A stretch of DNA of 41,999 bases from Elusimicrobiota bacterium (GTDB lineage: Bacteria > Elusimicrobiota > Elusimicrobia > Elusimicrobiales > UBA9959): positions 1 through 41,999 of the forward strand of contig WOVA01000020.1 in the NCBI GenBank assembly GCA_009773155.1. Reading direction: 5' to 3'. Shown piece by piece: positions 25,144-33,094 of this stretch (its first letter is position 1; each line of letters starts with the position of its first letter). The notes under the pieces are model-generated. The model saw nothing but the letters and a program-made list of their open reading frames with translations. It was not told the origin of the DNA and searched no databases. The position numbers and the translations under genes are program-made.

Positions 25144-25536
25144 ATGAAGCTCATCACCAGGGAAGTGGATTACGCGGTCAGGGCGCTGGCGGCCATCGCC
25201 CGGGCCGGGCGGGGTCTTTCCGCCGCCGGGCTGGCGGGTCCGGCCGGGGTCCCGCGCCCGGTGCTGCGCAAGATAATGCAGGCGCTCTCCCGCGGCGGCC
25301 TCACCAGGTCCTCCAGGGGGAGGGGAGGCGGTTTTGTCCTGGCCAGGCCGCCGCGCGGGATAAGCCTGGGCGACATAATTTCGGCCGTGCGCGGACCGCT
25401 CAAGTTCAACGATTGCGTTTTCGGCGGCGCGCTCTGCCATAACCACAGGACCTGCCTGCTGCGCGGCCGGGTGGCCGCCATCGAGAAGAAAGTGATGGAC
25501 GAGGTCCGGCGCGTCACGCTGGCCGACCTGAGCTGA
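25144..25536 (+). CDS. Rrf2-family transcriptional regulator with three cysteines
   Basis: A 130-residue winged-helix DNA-binding protein of the Rrf2/IscR/NsrR class. The start ATG at 25144-25146 gives the family's usual MKLITREVDYAVRAL opening; the nine codons upstream in the same frame are part of the operator. Residues 24-60 hold the recognition helix and wing (LAGPAGVPRPVLRKIMQALSR, then SRGRGGGFVLARP), and Cys91, Cys98 and Cys104 in DCVFGGALCHNHRTC are positioned as in Fe-S-binding members, which sense NO, redox or Fe-S status. It lies 11 bp before the ferredoxin-like gene, so it likely controls itself and that partner. Confidence 0.93.
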   Translation: MKLITREVDYAVRALAAIARAGRGLSAAGLAGPAGVPRPVLRKIMQALSRGGLTRSSRGRGGGFVLARPPRGISLGDIISAVRGPLKFNDCVFGGALCHNHRTCLLRGRVAAIEKKVMDEVRRVTLADLS

Positions 25537-25547
25537 ACGGAGGCTCC

Positions 25548-26402
25548 ATGAAAAGGAAGAGGGATATAATAACTATAGACGGGGACAAGTGCGACGGCTG
25601 CGGGCTGTGCGTGACCGGCTGCCCGGAAGGGGCGCTGCAGGTGATAGACGGCAAGGCGCGGCTGGTCAGCGACATACTCTGCGACGGGCTGGGCGCCTGC
25701 ATAGGCGAATGCCCGAGGGGAGCGATACGGATCGAGAAGAGGGAGGCGGCCGAATACGACGAGCGCAAGGCGATGGAGGGCATAGTGAAGCACGGCGCCA
25801 ACACCATCAAGGCGCATCTGAAGCACCTCAAAGACCACGGCCAGAAGGCTTATCTGAAGCAGGCACTGGACTATCTTAAGGAAAAAGGCGTAAAGAATCC
25901 CCTGGAGGACGAGATGAAAGGACATAAGAAAGGCGCGGAGCCCTGCGGCTGCCCCGGCGGAAGGGCCATGGACCTGAGGGGGGGGCGCGCGGAAGAGGCG
26001 GCCCCGGCGGGCCCCGCCCCTTCCCGGCTGCGGCAATGGCCGGTGCAGCTGCACCTGGCCAGCCCCGGCGCGCCGTATTTTCACAAGGCCGACGTGGTGG
26101 TGGCGGCCGACTGCACTGCTTTCGCCTACGGCAATTTCCACGAGGACTTCATAAAGGGCAAGTCGCTGGTCATAGCCTGCCCCAAGCTCGACGACGGCCT
26201 GGACGTCTACGCCGAAAAGATCCAGTCCCTCATAGACGACGCGGAGATAAACACGCTGACCGTGGTCACGATGGAAGTGCCCTGCTGCGGCGGCCTGCTG
26301 GCCCTGGCCAAAAAGGCCGCGGGCGCGGCCTCGCGCAAGGTGCCGGTAAAGCACGTGGTCATAGGCCTACAGGGCGGCATAAAGTCCGAAAGCTGGGTTT
26401 AG
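25548..26402 (+). CDS. Ferredoxin-like 4Fe-4S protein with cysteine-rich C-terminal domain
   Basis: A 284-residue protein. The N-terminal domain has one classic cluster motif CDGCGLCVTGCPE (Cys15, 18, 21, 25) and a second of the form CDGLGACIGECP (Cys45, 51, 55), giving probably two [4Fe-4S] clusters. The middle is a charged helical linker, and the C-terminal half has a CGCPGGR motif (near 125-131), ADCTAFAYGNFHEDF, ACPKLDD and PCCGG; this whole layout recurs in anaerobes as an uncharacterised ferredoxin next to Rrf2 regulators or hydroxylamine reductase. It is likely an electron carrier in the stress response set by the Rrf2 protein. The gene is followed directly by a large palindrome. Confidence 0.88.
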   Translation: MKRKRDIITIDGDKCDGCGLCVTGCPEGALQVIDGKARLVSDILCDGLGACIGECPRGAIRIEKREAAEYDERKAMEGIVKHGANTIKAHLKHLKDHGQKAYLKQALDYLKEKGVKNPLEDEMKGHKKGAEPCGCPGGRAMDLRGGRAEEAAPAGPAPSRLRQWPVQLHLASPGAPYFHKADVVVAADCTAFAYGNFHEDFIKGKSLVIACPKLDDGLDVYAEKIQSLIDDAEINTLTVVTMEVPCCGGLLALAKKAAGAASRKVPVKHVVIGLQGGIKSESWV

Positions 26403-26408
26403 GGGGAC

Positions 26409-26461
26409 GGGGACGTTGTTTAGTTCTTTAGTTTTAAACTAAAGAACTAAACAACGTCCCC
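26409..26461. repeat. Perfect 53-bp REP-like palindrome
   Basis: 26-bp arms with one central T: GGGGACGTTGTTTAGTTCTT and on, to its exact complement ending AACGTCCCC. The left 27 bases are identical to the copy at 11603. It sits directly after the ferredoxin stop codon, before tRNA-Cys. A pure palindrome with GGGGAC ends resembles REP sequences mobilised by RAYT-type transposases. A stem of this size may also block read-through, but no T run follows. Confidence 0.88.
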
Positions 26462-26487
26462 TGCGGTTCACGGCGGGGGGGCTTTTT
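26456..26487 (+). terminator. Possible terminator after the palindrome
   Basis: The right end of the palindrome (GTCCCC) can pair with GGGGGG at 26475-26480 across TGCGGTTCACGGC, followed by C and a run of six T (26483-26488). Weak but placed where the Rrf2-ferredoxin transcript should end and before tRNA-Cys. Confidence 0.3.
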
Positions 26488-26505
26488 TGCTATATTTTAT
26501 GTGAC

Positions 26506-26576
26506 GGCGCGGTCGCCAAGTGGTAAGGCAACAGTCTGCAAAACTGTCATCGCCGGTTCGATTCCGGCCCGCGCCT
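26506..26576 (+). tRNA. tRNA-Cys (GCA anticodon)
   Basis: A 71-base cloverleaf: acceptor GGCGCGG with CCGCGCC, D-arm GCCAAGTGGTAAGGC, anticodon loop CTGCAAA (GCA) on a CAGT/ACTG stem, T-arm GCCGG-TTCGATT-CCGGC, and discriminator U, which is the normal determinant for cysteinyl-tRNA synthetase. No CCA is encoded. A TATATTTTAT stretch upstream (near 26491-26500) may hold its -10 box; T-rich sequence follows. Confidence 0.95.
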
Positions 26577-26604
26577 TTTTTCTTTTTCTCCCGGGAGGGT
26601 AAAA

Positions 26605-27765
26605 ATGCACCTGAGCAAGATGGCTCTTTCCCTGGGGCAATCGGCCACCCTGCGGCTCAACGAGCTCGCGAACACGCTGAAAGCCGAAGGCAAGCCTGTT
26701 ATACACCTCGGCGGCGGCGAGCCGGAAGAGAAGATCCCTGAAGGCGCCTACTCCGCCTCCCTCAAGAAGCTGGAATCCCGCTGCATACGCTATACCGCCA
26801 CCTCCGGCGTGCCGGACCTCAAGGCCGGCATCGCCGCCTACACGGAGAAGCATTACGGCGTGAAGCCCGCGGCGGGCAATATCGTGGTCTCCTCCGGCGC
26901 CAAGCAGGCCATCTATAATTTCCTGCTTTCGGTCGTGGACCAGGACGACGAAGTGGTCTTCCCGGCCCCCTACTGGGTCAGCTACCCGGAGATGGTGCGC
27001 ATGGCGGGCGGCGAACCTGTGATATTGAGGCCGGAGGCCGGCTCGGTAGTGCCGACGCTGGCGCAGTTCGAGGCCGCCTTCAACCAGCACACCAAGGCGG
27101 TCATGCTCAACAGCCCCAATAACCCGTCCGGCGCGGTGTTCAGCGCGGATTTCATAAAGGGCCTGGTGGAGCTCTGCGAGCGCCGCGGCGTCTGGCTGAT
27201 GATGGACGATATCTACAACCGGCTGGTCTTCGACGGGCAGAAGGCCCCCTCCGCTTTCGATTTCTCCAAAAAACCGCTGGACGAGTCCATGATAGTCTCT
27301 ATAAACGGCGTTTCCAAGACTTTCTCCATGACCGGCTTCCGCATAGGCTGGAGCGTGGCCCAGGCCACGCTCACAAAGGCGATGGTCAAGGTGCAGGCGC
27401 AGATAACCTCCTGCCCCTCGGCGCTCAGCCAGGCCGCCGCCGTCGGCGCCCTGACGGAGGGCGGCGACTTTGTGGAAAAGCTGAGGAAAGGCCTCCAGAA
27501 AAAGCGTGACGTCATGGTCGCCGAGCTGGCGAAACTGAAGAAGGCGAAACTGCACAGGCCGCAGGGCACTTTCTACAGCTTTCCCGATCTCAGCGCTTAC
27601 GATAAGGATTCGACCAGGCTGTCCAACACGCTGCTGGAGAAGGCCATGGTCGTAACGGTGCCCGGTGTGGAGTTCGGCCTGGAGGGCCACCTGCGCCTGA
27701 GCTACTGCGGCGCCGAAAAGGATATAGTAGAAGGCGTATCGCGCATCAGGAAAGTCCTCGACTGA
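26605..27765 (+). CDS. PLP aminotransferase, class I (aspartate aminotransferase-like)
   Basis: Fold-type I aminotransferase of 386 residues. The SGAKQAIYNFL block (97-107), PAPYWVSYPEM (120-130), the NSPNNPSG cofactor site (169-176, with Asn173), DDIYNRL and the PLP lysine in SKTFSMTGFRIGW (Lys238) follow the AspB/AspC class Ib pattern, where the final Arg of GF-R-IGW binds phosphate. Such enzymes usually exchange amino groups of aspartate or glutamate, sometimes aromatic or prephenate substrates, so exact specificity is open. GGGAGG precedes the ATG. It is separated by 20 bp from pckA and likely co-transcribed; oxaloacetate from aspartate would feed PEP carboxykinase, a sensible pairing. 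Confidence 0.92.
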   Translation: MHLSKMALSLGQSATLRLNELANTLKAEGKPVIHLGGGEPEEKIPEGAYSASLKKLESRCIRYTATSGVPDLKAGIAAYTEKHYGVKPAAGNIVVSSGAKQAIYNFLLSVVDQDDEVVFPAPYWVSYPEMVRMAGGEPVILRPEAGSVVPTLAQFEAAFNQHTKAVMLNSPNNPSGAVFSADFIKGLVELCERRGVWLMMDDIYNRLVFDGQKAPSAFDFSKKPLDESMIVSINGVSKTFSMTGFRIGWSVAQATLTKAMVKVQAQITSCPSALSQAAAVGALTEGGDFVEKLRKGLQKKRDVMVAELAKLKKAKLHRPQGTFYSFPDLSAYDKDSTRLSNTLLEKAMVVTVPGVEFGLEGHLRLSYCGAEKDIVEGVSRIRKVLD

Positions 27766-27785
27766 CCGACCAAGGAGACACGGAA

Positions 27786-29375
27786 ATGCCCACCGAAGCC
27801 GCAGCACAGGAGAAGAACGTGACAGCGATAAAGACCTCCGGCAGTATCCACTCGAATCTTTCCACCCCCGGGCTCTACGAGCACGCGGTCGCCCGCAAGG
27901 AGGCCGTCATAACCGCCGGCGGCGCGCTCTGCGCCCGCACCGGCAAGCACACGGCCCGCTCGCCCCATGACCGCTTCGTCATAAAGGGCGCCTCCACCGG
28001 CAAGCATGTCTGGTGGAACGACCAGAACGTGGCCCTCGACGCGGAAAAATTCGACGCCCTGTTCAGGAAGGTGGAGTTCTATATCTCCAAACGCGACCTC
28101 TATTCCCGCGACTGCTACGCCGGCTCCGATCCGAAGAGCCGCCTGTCCGTGCGCGTCTATACCGAGCTGGCCTGGCACAGCCTTTTTATCAGCCACCTGC
28201 TGATAAAGCCCTCCCCGGAGGAACTGCCCGCTTTCAGCCCGGAGTTCACCGTGGTCAGCGTGCCCGGCTTTACCGCGATGCCGCAGATAGACGGCACCCG
28301 CGGCTCCGCCTTCATCCTGCTGAACTTCGAGAAGAAACTGGTCCTTATCGGCGGTACGGCCTATGCCGGCGAGATCAAGAAGGCCGTCTTCACCGTCATG
28401 AACTACCTGCTGCCGCTCAAGGGGATCATGCCGATGCATTGCTCGGCCAATCTGGGCAAGAAGAAGGACACGGCCATCTTCTTCGGCCTAAGCGGCACGG
28501 GCAAGACCACGCTCTCCTCCGATCCGCTCCGGCGCCTGATCGGCGACGACGAGCACGGCTGGAGCGACGGCGGCATCTTCAACTTCGAGGGCGGCTGCTA
28601 CGCTAAGGTCATAAATCTGGACGCCGGGGCCGAGCCGCAGATCCACGCCGCCACGGGCCGCTTCGGCACCGTTCTGGAGAACGTGGTCTACGACAAGGCT
28701 ACCCGGGAACTGAACCTGAACGACGGCTCACTGACCGAGAATACCCGGGCGGGCTACCCGCTGGAGTTCATCGACAATTCCATCAAGGGTCCGGCTTTCC
28801 CGCATCCGAAGAACATCGTCATGCTCACCTACGACGCCTTCGGCGTCCTGCCCCCCATATCGAAACTGACGCCAGAGCAGGCGATGTATCACTTCATCAG
28901 CGGCTATACCGCCAAGGTCGCCAATACCGAGATGGGCGTCAAGGAGCCCCGGGCCACGTTCAGCACCTGCTTCGGAGCGCCGTTCATGCTGCATCACCCC
29001 TCGGTCTACGCCGAGCTGCTGGAGAAGAAGATGAAGAAGCACGGCGCGCAGTGCTGGCTGATAAACACCGGCCTCTGCGGCGGCCCCTACGGCGTCGGCA
29101 AGCGCATGAGCATACAGCACACCCGCGCGCTCCTCAATGCCGCGCTCGACGGCAAGCTGGCGAAGGTCAAATTCACTAAGGACCCCGTGTTCGGCTTCGG
29201 CATACCGGCGCGCTGCCCCGGCGTGCCGCCGGAAGTGCTCAATCCCCGCAAGATCTGGGCGGACAAGGCCGCCTACGACGCCAAGCTGAGCGAGCTGGCC
29301 GGCCTCTTCGCCGCCAACTTCGGCAAGTTCGAAGTGAAGAATAAGGCCATCCTGGGGGCCGGCCCCAGGGTCTGA
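27786..29375 (+). CDS. pckA: Phosphoenolpyruvate carboxykinase (ATP)
   Basis: Interconverts oxaloacetate and PEP using ATP, either for gluconeogenesis or, in some anaerobes, to fix CO2 with ATP gain. The 529-residue protein has the substrate-binding ARTGKHTARSPHDRF (50-64), the P-loop GLSGTGKTTLSSDP (234-247), the kinase-2a region LIGDDEHGWSD (251-261) with the metal-binding Asp, and the C-terminal NTGLCGGPYGVGKRMS nucleotide-contacting loop. Length matches the ATP-dependent type (E. coli 540) rather than the GTP type (about 600). GGAG lies before the ATG. The aminotransferase upstream could supply oxaloacetate from aspartate. Confidence 0.96.
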   Translation: MPTEAAAQEKNVTAIKTSGSIHSNLSTPGLYEHAVARKEAVITAGGALCARTGKHTARSPHDRFVIKGASTGKHVWWNDQNVALDAEKFDALFRKVEFYISKRDLYSRDCYAGSDPKSRLSVRVYTELAWHSLFISHLLIKPSPEELPAFSPEFTVVSVPGFTAMPQIDGTRGSAFILLNFEKKLVLIGGTAYAGEIKKAVFTVMNYLLPLKGIMPMHCSANLGKKKDTAIFFGLSGTGKTTLSSDPLRRLIGDDEHGWSDGGIFNFEGGCYAKVINLDAGAEPQIHAATGRFGTVLENVVYDKATRELNLNDGSLTENTRAGYPLEFIDNSIKGPAFPHPKNIVMLTYDAFGVLPPISKLTPEQAMYHFISGYTAKVANTEMGVKEPRATFSTCFGAPFMLHHPSVYAELLEKKMKKHGAQCWLINTGLCGGPYGVGKRMSIQHTRALLNAALDGKLAKVKFTKDPVFGFGIPARCPGVPPEVLNPRKIWADKAAYDAKLSELAGLFAANFGKFEVKNKAILGAGPRV

Positions 29376-29402
29376 CCGCTCGCGGGTCTTCCGAAAATCC
29401 TA

Positions 29403-29433
29403 TTGACAGACCCGAGGGGAAATAGGTTAATAT
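29403..29433 (+). promoter_or_regulatory. Promoter of the SWIB gene
   Basis: Perfect -35 TTGACA at 29403-29408; the -10 is somewhere in GGTTAATAT (29425-29433), as GTTAAT with a 17-bp spacer or TAATAT with a 19-bp spacer. AGGAGG follows before the ATG. Confidence 0.6.
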
Positions 29434-29470
29434 GTACGAAGTAAAGCAGATATTCATTAGGAGGAAGTAA

Positions 29471-29731
29471 ATGCCCGCTGCCAAAGCTAATTCGAAGTTC
29501 ATGGCCCCTATCACCCCGAACGAGACCCTGGGCGCCGTTGTCGGCAACAAGCCGATACCCCGCACCGAGATCGTGAAGAAACTCTGGGCCTACATCAAGA
29601 AGAACAACCTGCAGGACAAGAAGAACAGGCGCTGCATCAACGCTGACGAGAAGCTGCTGAAGCTGTTCGCCGGCAAGAAGCAGGTCACCATGTTCGACCT
29701 GGCCAGGATCATCGGCAAGAACGCGAAGTAA
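29471..29731 (+). CDS. SWIB/MDM2-domain protein
   Basis: A basic 86-residue protein that is essentially one SWIB domain: PITPNETLGAVVGNKPIPRT (13-32), EIVKKLWAYIKKNNLQDKKNRRCINADEKL (33-62) with the LW.YIK.N.LQD..N...I..D core, and MFDLARIIGKN at the end. SWIB domains are best known from eukaryotic chromatin remodelling complexes but small bacterial versions occur in Chlamydiae and some other lineages, where they are associated with DNA condensation or topoisomerase. Strong AGGAGG Shine-Dalgarno, own promoter and own terminator suggest a well-expressed single-gene unit. Its basic charge fits a nucleoid-associated role; this is inference. Confidence 0.92.
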   Translation: MPAAKANSKFMAPITPNETLGAVVGNKPIPRTEIVKKLWAYIKKNNLQDKKNRRCINADEKLLKLFAGKKQVTMFDLARIIGKNAK

Positions 29732-29750
29732 TTTTTCGCGACTTAAGGCG

Positions 29751-29786
29751 AACCGCCGCCCGCGCAAGCTGGCGGCGGTTCTTTTT
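29751..29786 (+). terminator. Rho-independent terminator after the SWIB gene
   Basis: Ten-bp perfect stem AACCGCCGCC / GGCGGCGGTT (29751-29760, 29771-29780) with a 10-base loop and five T at 29782-29786. Confidence 0.93.
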
Positions 29787-29894
29787 ATATATAGGCCTAA
29801 GGGCCCAGGAGTGGGTGGGCCCGGAGGGACTTGATTTTGGTCAACCCGCGTGCCACACTATATCAGCGGAAACTTTTAAGGTAAGGAGGGAGCC

Positions 29895-31055
29895 ATGAAC
29901 GCAGTAAAGACCATCGCGGCCATACTCGCCGCGGCTTTTATTTTCCCCGGCGCCCTCCTGGCCGAGCGCAATACCCGCCACGGCGCCAATATAGTCCCGG
30001 TAGCCATATATGGCTCGGACGGCCGCGCCGATTACTACGAGGCCGACCAGGTCTACCAGCGCCTGGCCGATTCCACCGCCGCCCTGTTCCGCTCAAGGGA
30101 CGTGTACCTGGACGCCGGCCGCGGCACCGCGTCGATAGATATGGGCAAGACCATAGGGAGCAAGTATAACCTGCAGGAGGGAGAGCGCTACGGCGACCAG
30201 CCTTTCGGCTCCTTCTGCTCCTCCTTCCTGGTCGGCGAGGACCTGGTGGTCACCGCCGCGCATTGCTTCGAAGAGTACGCCCCCGAGGACAGCAGGATCA
30301 GTTACAAGGACACCCTTTTTGTCTTCGGTTATATAGTGGCCGAGGCGGGCAGGTTCCCCCTCGAAGTCCCGGCGGAGAACGTGTTCCGCTTCAAGGAGAT
30401 AGTATCCGCTTCCTATGATAAGGGCGGCGCGGATTACGCCGTGATACGGCTGGACCGTAAGGTCCCGGCCGGCCGCTTTCCGCTCGCTATCAACCGCGGC
30501 GCCGCTCCGGCCGTCGGCGCCAGGCTGTTCACCATCGGCTATCCCAGCGGCATGCCGGTAAAGATCACCGATCCGAAAGACGCGAGCGTGCGTTCGGTCA
30601 GCGCCGCCAAGGGCTTTTTCGTGACCGACCTCGACGCTTTCAAGGGGAATTCGGGGAGCCCTGTTTTTAATTCAGAAACGATGCTGATAGAAGGAGTGCT
30701 GACCCGCGGCGGCACCGACTATATCCACGCCGATTCCGACGGCCTCACTTATTACGACCCGCGCCGGCCCGGCGGCTTCTCTCCCGGCTCGGCGCACGTC
30801 GTCGGCCAGGACGAGGGCCGCGGCGAGGACGTCACGCTGATAGGCCGGCTGAAGAATTTCCTGCCCGTCACCGAATTCGAGCGCGCCATCGACGAGGCGA
30901 AGCGGCGGAACGTTCCGATGCAGGCCCCCAGCCTGCGCGATTCGGGCATAGTCCCGGCCATATACAACCCGGACGGCCGGGGCGGCGGCTTTGTCCCGGC
31001 GGTCTATTACCCGGACGAGGACGATATCCCCGAGCCGACGATGCAGTTTATCTGA
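29895..31055 (+). CDS. Exported trypsin-like serine endopeptidase
   Basis: A 386-residue secreted protein with a signal peptide (1-22, ending GALLA). The catalytic triad of an S1-type fold is visible: His123 in VVTAAHC, Asp180 in GGADYAVIRL and Ser253 in KGNSGSPVF. The spacing and the SFLVGEDLVVTAAHC strand resemble V8/glutamyl-endopeptidase-like bacterial proteases. There is a long N-terminal segment before the protease fold and a C-terminal tail with two imperfect copies of GIVPAIYNPDGRGGG / GFVPAVYYPDEDD (near 350-380). It probably acts in the periplasm or outside the cell. AGGAGGG precedes the ATG. The GNSG oxyanion motif is complete, so it is likely active. Confidence 0.9.
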   Translation: MNAVKTIAAILAAAFIFPGALLAERNTRHGANIVPVAIYGSDGRADYYEADQVYQRLADSTAALFRSRDVYLDAGRGTASIDMGKTIGSKYNLQEGERYGDQPFGSFCSSFLVGEDLVVTAAHCFEEYAPEDSRISYKDTLFVFGYIVAEAGRFPLEVPAENVFRFKEIVSASYDKGGADYAVIRLDRKVPAGRFPLAINRGAAPAVGARLFTIGYPSGMPVKITDPKDASVRSVSAAKGFFVTDLDAFKGNSGSPVFNSETMLIEGVLTRGGTDYIHADSDGLTYYDPRRPGGFSPGSAHVVGQDEGRGEDVTLIGRLKNFLPVTEFERAIDEAKRRNVPMQAPSLRDSGIVPAIYNPDGRGGGFVPAVYYPDEDDIPEPTMQFI

Positions 31056-31085
31056 CAGCCCTTCTCTTTTGCGTCCGCGGGGACC

Positions 31086-32807
31086 TCAGTCCTTGCGGCG
31101 GTCGATGGTGTAATTGCCGCCGGCGCCGGCCTTGGCGAATTTCTTGAGCTCGGTGCCGATATTGCTGACCTGGGCGAAAGAGACCAGCGGGCGCAGGCGG
31201 TTGTGCACCACGCCGATGGAGATGGTTATGAAAGGGAATTTTTTTATGTTGCCCTGGCGGTCGGTGGAGACTATGCAGCCGCGCGCGCGGTCCTCTTTGC
31301 TGTAGAAGGAGGGGGCTATCTCGTTGAAAGCCGCTATGATGCTTTTAGCCAGCGGCTCGGCTTTCTCGAAGGTGGTGACCACGATGTAGTCGTCGCCGCC
31401 GATATGGCCGATGAAATCCTCGGAGTTCTCGTTCTGTATGGTCAGCTTGACCAGCAGGTTGGCCGTGGTCTTAATGACGCGGTCGCCGGCCTCGAAGCCG
31501 TAGGAGTCGTTGAAGGCCTTGAAGTTATCGAGGTCGATGTAGAGCACGGCGAAGTCGGAGTTCTTCTGTATCTCGCGCTCGACGCGGGCCTGTATCGACG
31601 GGTTGCCGGGCAGCTTGGAGAGCGGGTTGGTGTCGAGCACCTGCTTGTTGCGCTTGAGTATCATGCGGATGCGCGCTATCAGCTCGTCGGCGTCCACCGG
31701 CTTTATGAGGTAGTCGTCTATGCCCATGCTCAGTCCGCGCAGCTTGGTGCTCTTCTCGCTGAAGGCCGTGCAGATTATTATCGGAATATGGGCGAAGAGG
31801 GGGTTCTCCTTGAGGTTCTCGGCCACGGTGAGGCCGTCCTTGACCGGCATATTGTAGTCCAGTACCGCGATATCCGGCGTGTGCTCGAAGACCGCGGTGA
31901 GGGCCTCGCCGCCGTTCTCGGCCGTGAAGACCTCGAAGCCGGCCTGCTCCAGCATCTCCTTCATCAGGTAGAGCAGTTCCGTCTGATCGTCGGCCAAGAG
32001 CACGCGGGGCCTGTCGGAGCGCGGCGCGGCCGCCTTCTCCTCTCCGCCGGCTTCGGTCTCGCCCAGCTGGGCCTCTATCATCTTGAGCAGCAGTTCCTTC
32101 GGCATGTCCTTTGAGACTATCTCGGGCAGGCCGGTCAGTATGCCCCTCTCCTGGAAATTGTCCAGCCTCAGCGCGCTCAGGATTATGACGGGGATATAGG
32201 CGGTGGCCGCCTCGTCCTGCAGTTCCTCCATGATGCGGAAGCCGTCCTTGCCGGGCATCATGATGTCGAGCAGCATGGCGTCGGGCTTCTCCGCCCTGGC
32301 GGTCTCCACCACCCTGAGCGGGTCGTTGACCACGACGGGGCGGTAATAGTTGGCCTCGAGGAACATCTTCACCAGGTCGGAGAATTCCTCGTCGTCGTCG
32401 GCTACCAGCACCGTCACGGGCTTGCCGGGGGAGGGCTTCTCCGCGGTTTTGAGGAGGAGGGCCTTGAGGGCCTCGAAATCTATCGGCTTGTTGAGATAGC
32501 CGCTCACACGGGGCGAAGGGCCCGTGACCACCTCTATCCTGGGCGAATGCGAGAAGATGACTATGCGCTGGTTCTGGGTGAAAGGGTTCTCGCGCACTTC
32601 CTTGAGGAGGTCGAGGGGGTTGAAGGTCTCCGTCAGGATATTGAGCACCGCCAGGTCCGGCTTCCAGTTCTGCAGGGAGGTCATGGCCTCCTGGTAATCG
32701 CCGGAGCGCTGCACCTGCCAGCCCCGCTCCGAGAGCAAAGGCATTATCTCGCTTTCGGAGCCGGGTGCGGGTGCGATGAAGAGTATCTTTTTCGGACCCT
32801 TTTCCAT
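31086..32807 (-). CDS. Triple-receiver response regulator with GGDEF-like output domain
   Basis: A 573-residue cytoplasmic signalling protein with three receiver domains (about 5-118, 133-248, 268-390) and a GGDEF-type domain (about 398-570). Receivers 2 and 3 have the phosphoacceptor Asp (LLDIMMPG, VLDYNMPV) and acidic pairs (VADDDEE, LADDQTE); receiver 1 has asparagine in its place (AVLNILTE) and lacks the acidic pair, so it is probably not phosphorylated. The GGDEF signature is GGDDY, with Asp for the usual Glu and Tyr for Phe, so diguanylate cyclase activity is uncertain. The LSKLPGN/DLDNFKAFND substrate residues are kept. A -10-like TAAAAT ends seven bases before the ATG, without Shine-Dalgarno sequence. 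Its gene is divergent from the ATP synthase operon. Confidence 0.9.
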   Translation of the reverse strand: MEKGPKKILFIAPAPGSESEIMPLLSERGWQVQRSGDYQEAMTSLQNWKPDLAVLNILTETFNPLDLLKEVRENPFTQNQRIVIFSHSPRIEVVTGPSPRVSGYLNKPIDFEALKALLLKTAEKPSPGKPVTVLVADDDEEFSDLVKMFLEANYYRPVVVNDPLRVVETARAEKPDAMLLDIMMPGKDGFRIMEELQDEAATAYIPVIILSALRLDNFQERGILTGLPEIVSKDMPKELLLKMIEAQLGETEAGGEEKAAAPRSDRPRVLLADDQTELLYLMKEMLEQAGFEVFTAENGGEALTAVFEHTPDIAVLDYNMPVKDGLTVAENLKENPLFAHIPIIICTAFSEKSTKLRGLSMGIDDYLIKPVDADELIARIRMILKRNKQVLDTNPLSKLPGNPSIQARVEREIQKNSDFAVLYIDLDNFKAFNDSYGFEAGDRVIKTTANLLVKLTIQNENSEDFIGHIGGDDYIVVTTFEKAEPLAKSIIAAFNEIAPSFYSKEDRARGCIVSTDRQGNIKKFPFITISIGVVHNRLRPLVSFAQVSNIGTELKKFAKAGAGGNYTIDRRKD

Positions 32808-32814
32808 CGCTATG

Positions 32815-32842
32815 ATTTTAGCATTTCGCCATTTGTTAAAAT
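32815..32842. promoter_or_regulatory. Two divergent -10-like boxes between GGDEF gene and ATP synthase operon
   Basis: TAAAAT on the minus strand (complement of 32815-32820) is seven bases from the GGDEF gene ATG; TAAAAT on the plus strand (32837-32842) is six bases from the atpZ GTG. Neither has a clear -35 box or a downstream Shine-Dalgarno sequence. Confidence 0.4.
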
Positions 32843-32848
32843 ACAGGT

Positions 32849-33094
32849 GTGAAAAAAAACGAAAGAGGCTATTACGGGCTGCTGCAGTCCGGGCTGCAGC
32901 TGGCGGCCGGGGTCGGGCTGGGCTTCTGGCTGGGCCTGCTGGCCGACCGGCGGCTGGGCACGGGGCACTGGCTGGCCGCCGCCGGCGCCGCCGCCGGCCT
33001 GGCGGCCGGGTTCTACCTCTTCTTCCGCGAAGTGGCCGCGGTAAGCCGGGAGGAAGAAGAGCAGCGTAAAGGAGGTCCCGGTGCTGCCGCCTGA
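32849..33094 (+). CDS. atpZ: AtpZ-type small ATP synthase accessory protein
   Basis: The first gene of the ATP synthase operon: 81 residues with two hydrophobic helices (about 15-33 and 41-60) around LLADRRLGTGHW, matching the AtpZ/AtpQ (F0F1_assoc) family whose members form membrane ion/assembly factors together with AtpI. The GTG start follows a -10-like TAAAAT by six bases and lacks a Shine-Dalgarno sequence. Its 3' end overlaps the next gene by 14 bp. Assignment rests on size, helix pair and operon position. Confidence 0.75.
   Translation: MKKNERGYYGLLQSGLQLAAGVGLGFWLGLLADRRLGTGHWLAAAGAAAGLAAGFYLFFREVAAVSREEEEQRKGGPGAAA

Noticed and set aside
29837-29864. Promoter of the serine protease gene (TTGGTC, 16 bp, TATATC)
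   Set aside because: The match is weak and an alternative TTGATT has poor spacing, so I could not choose a promoter with confidence.
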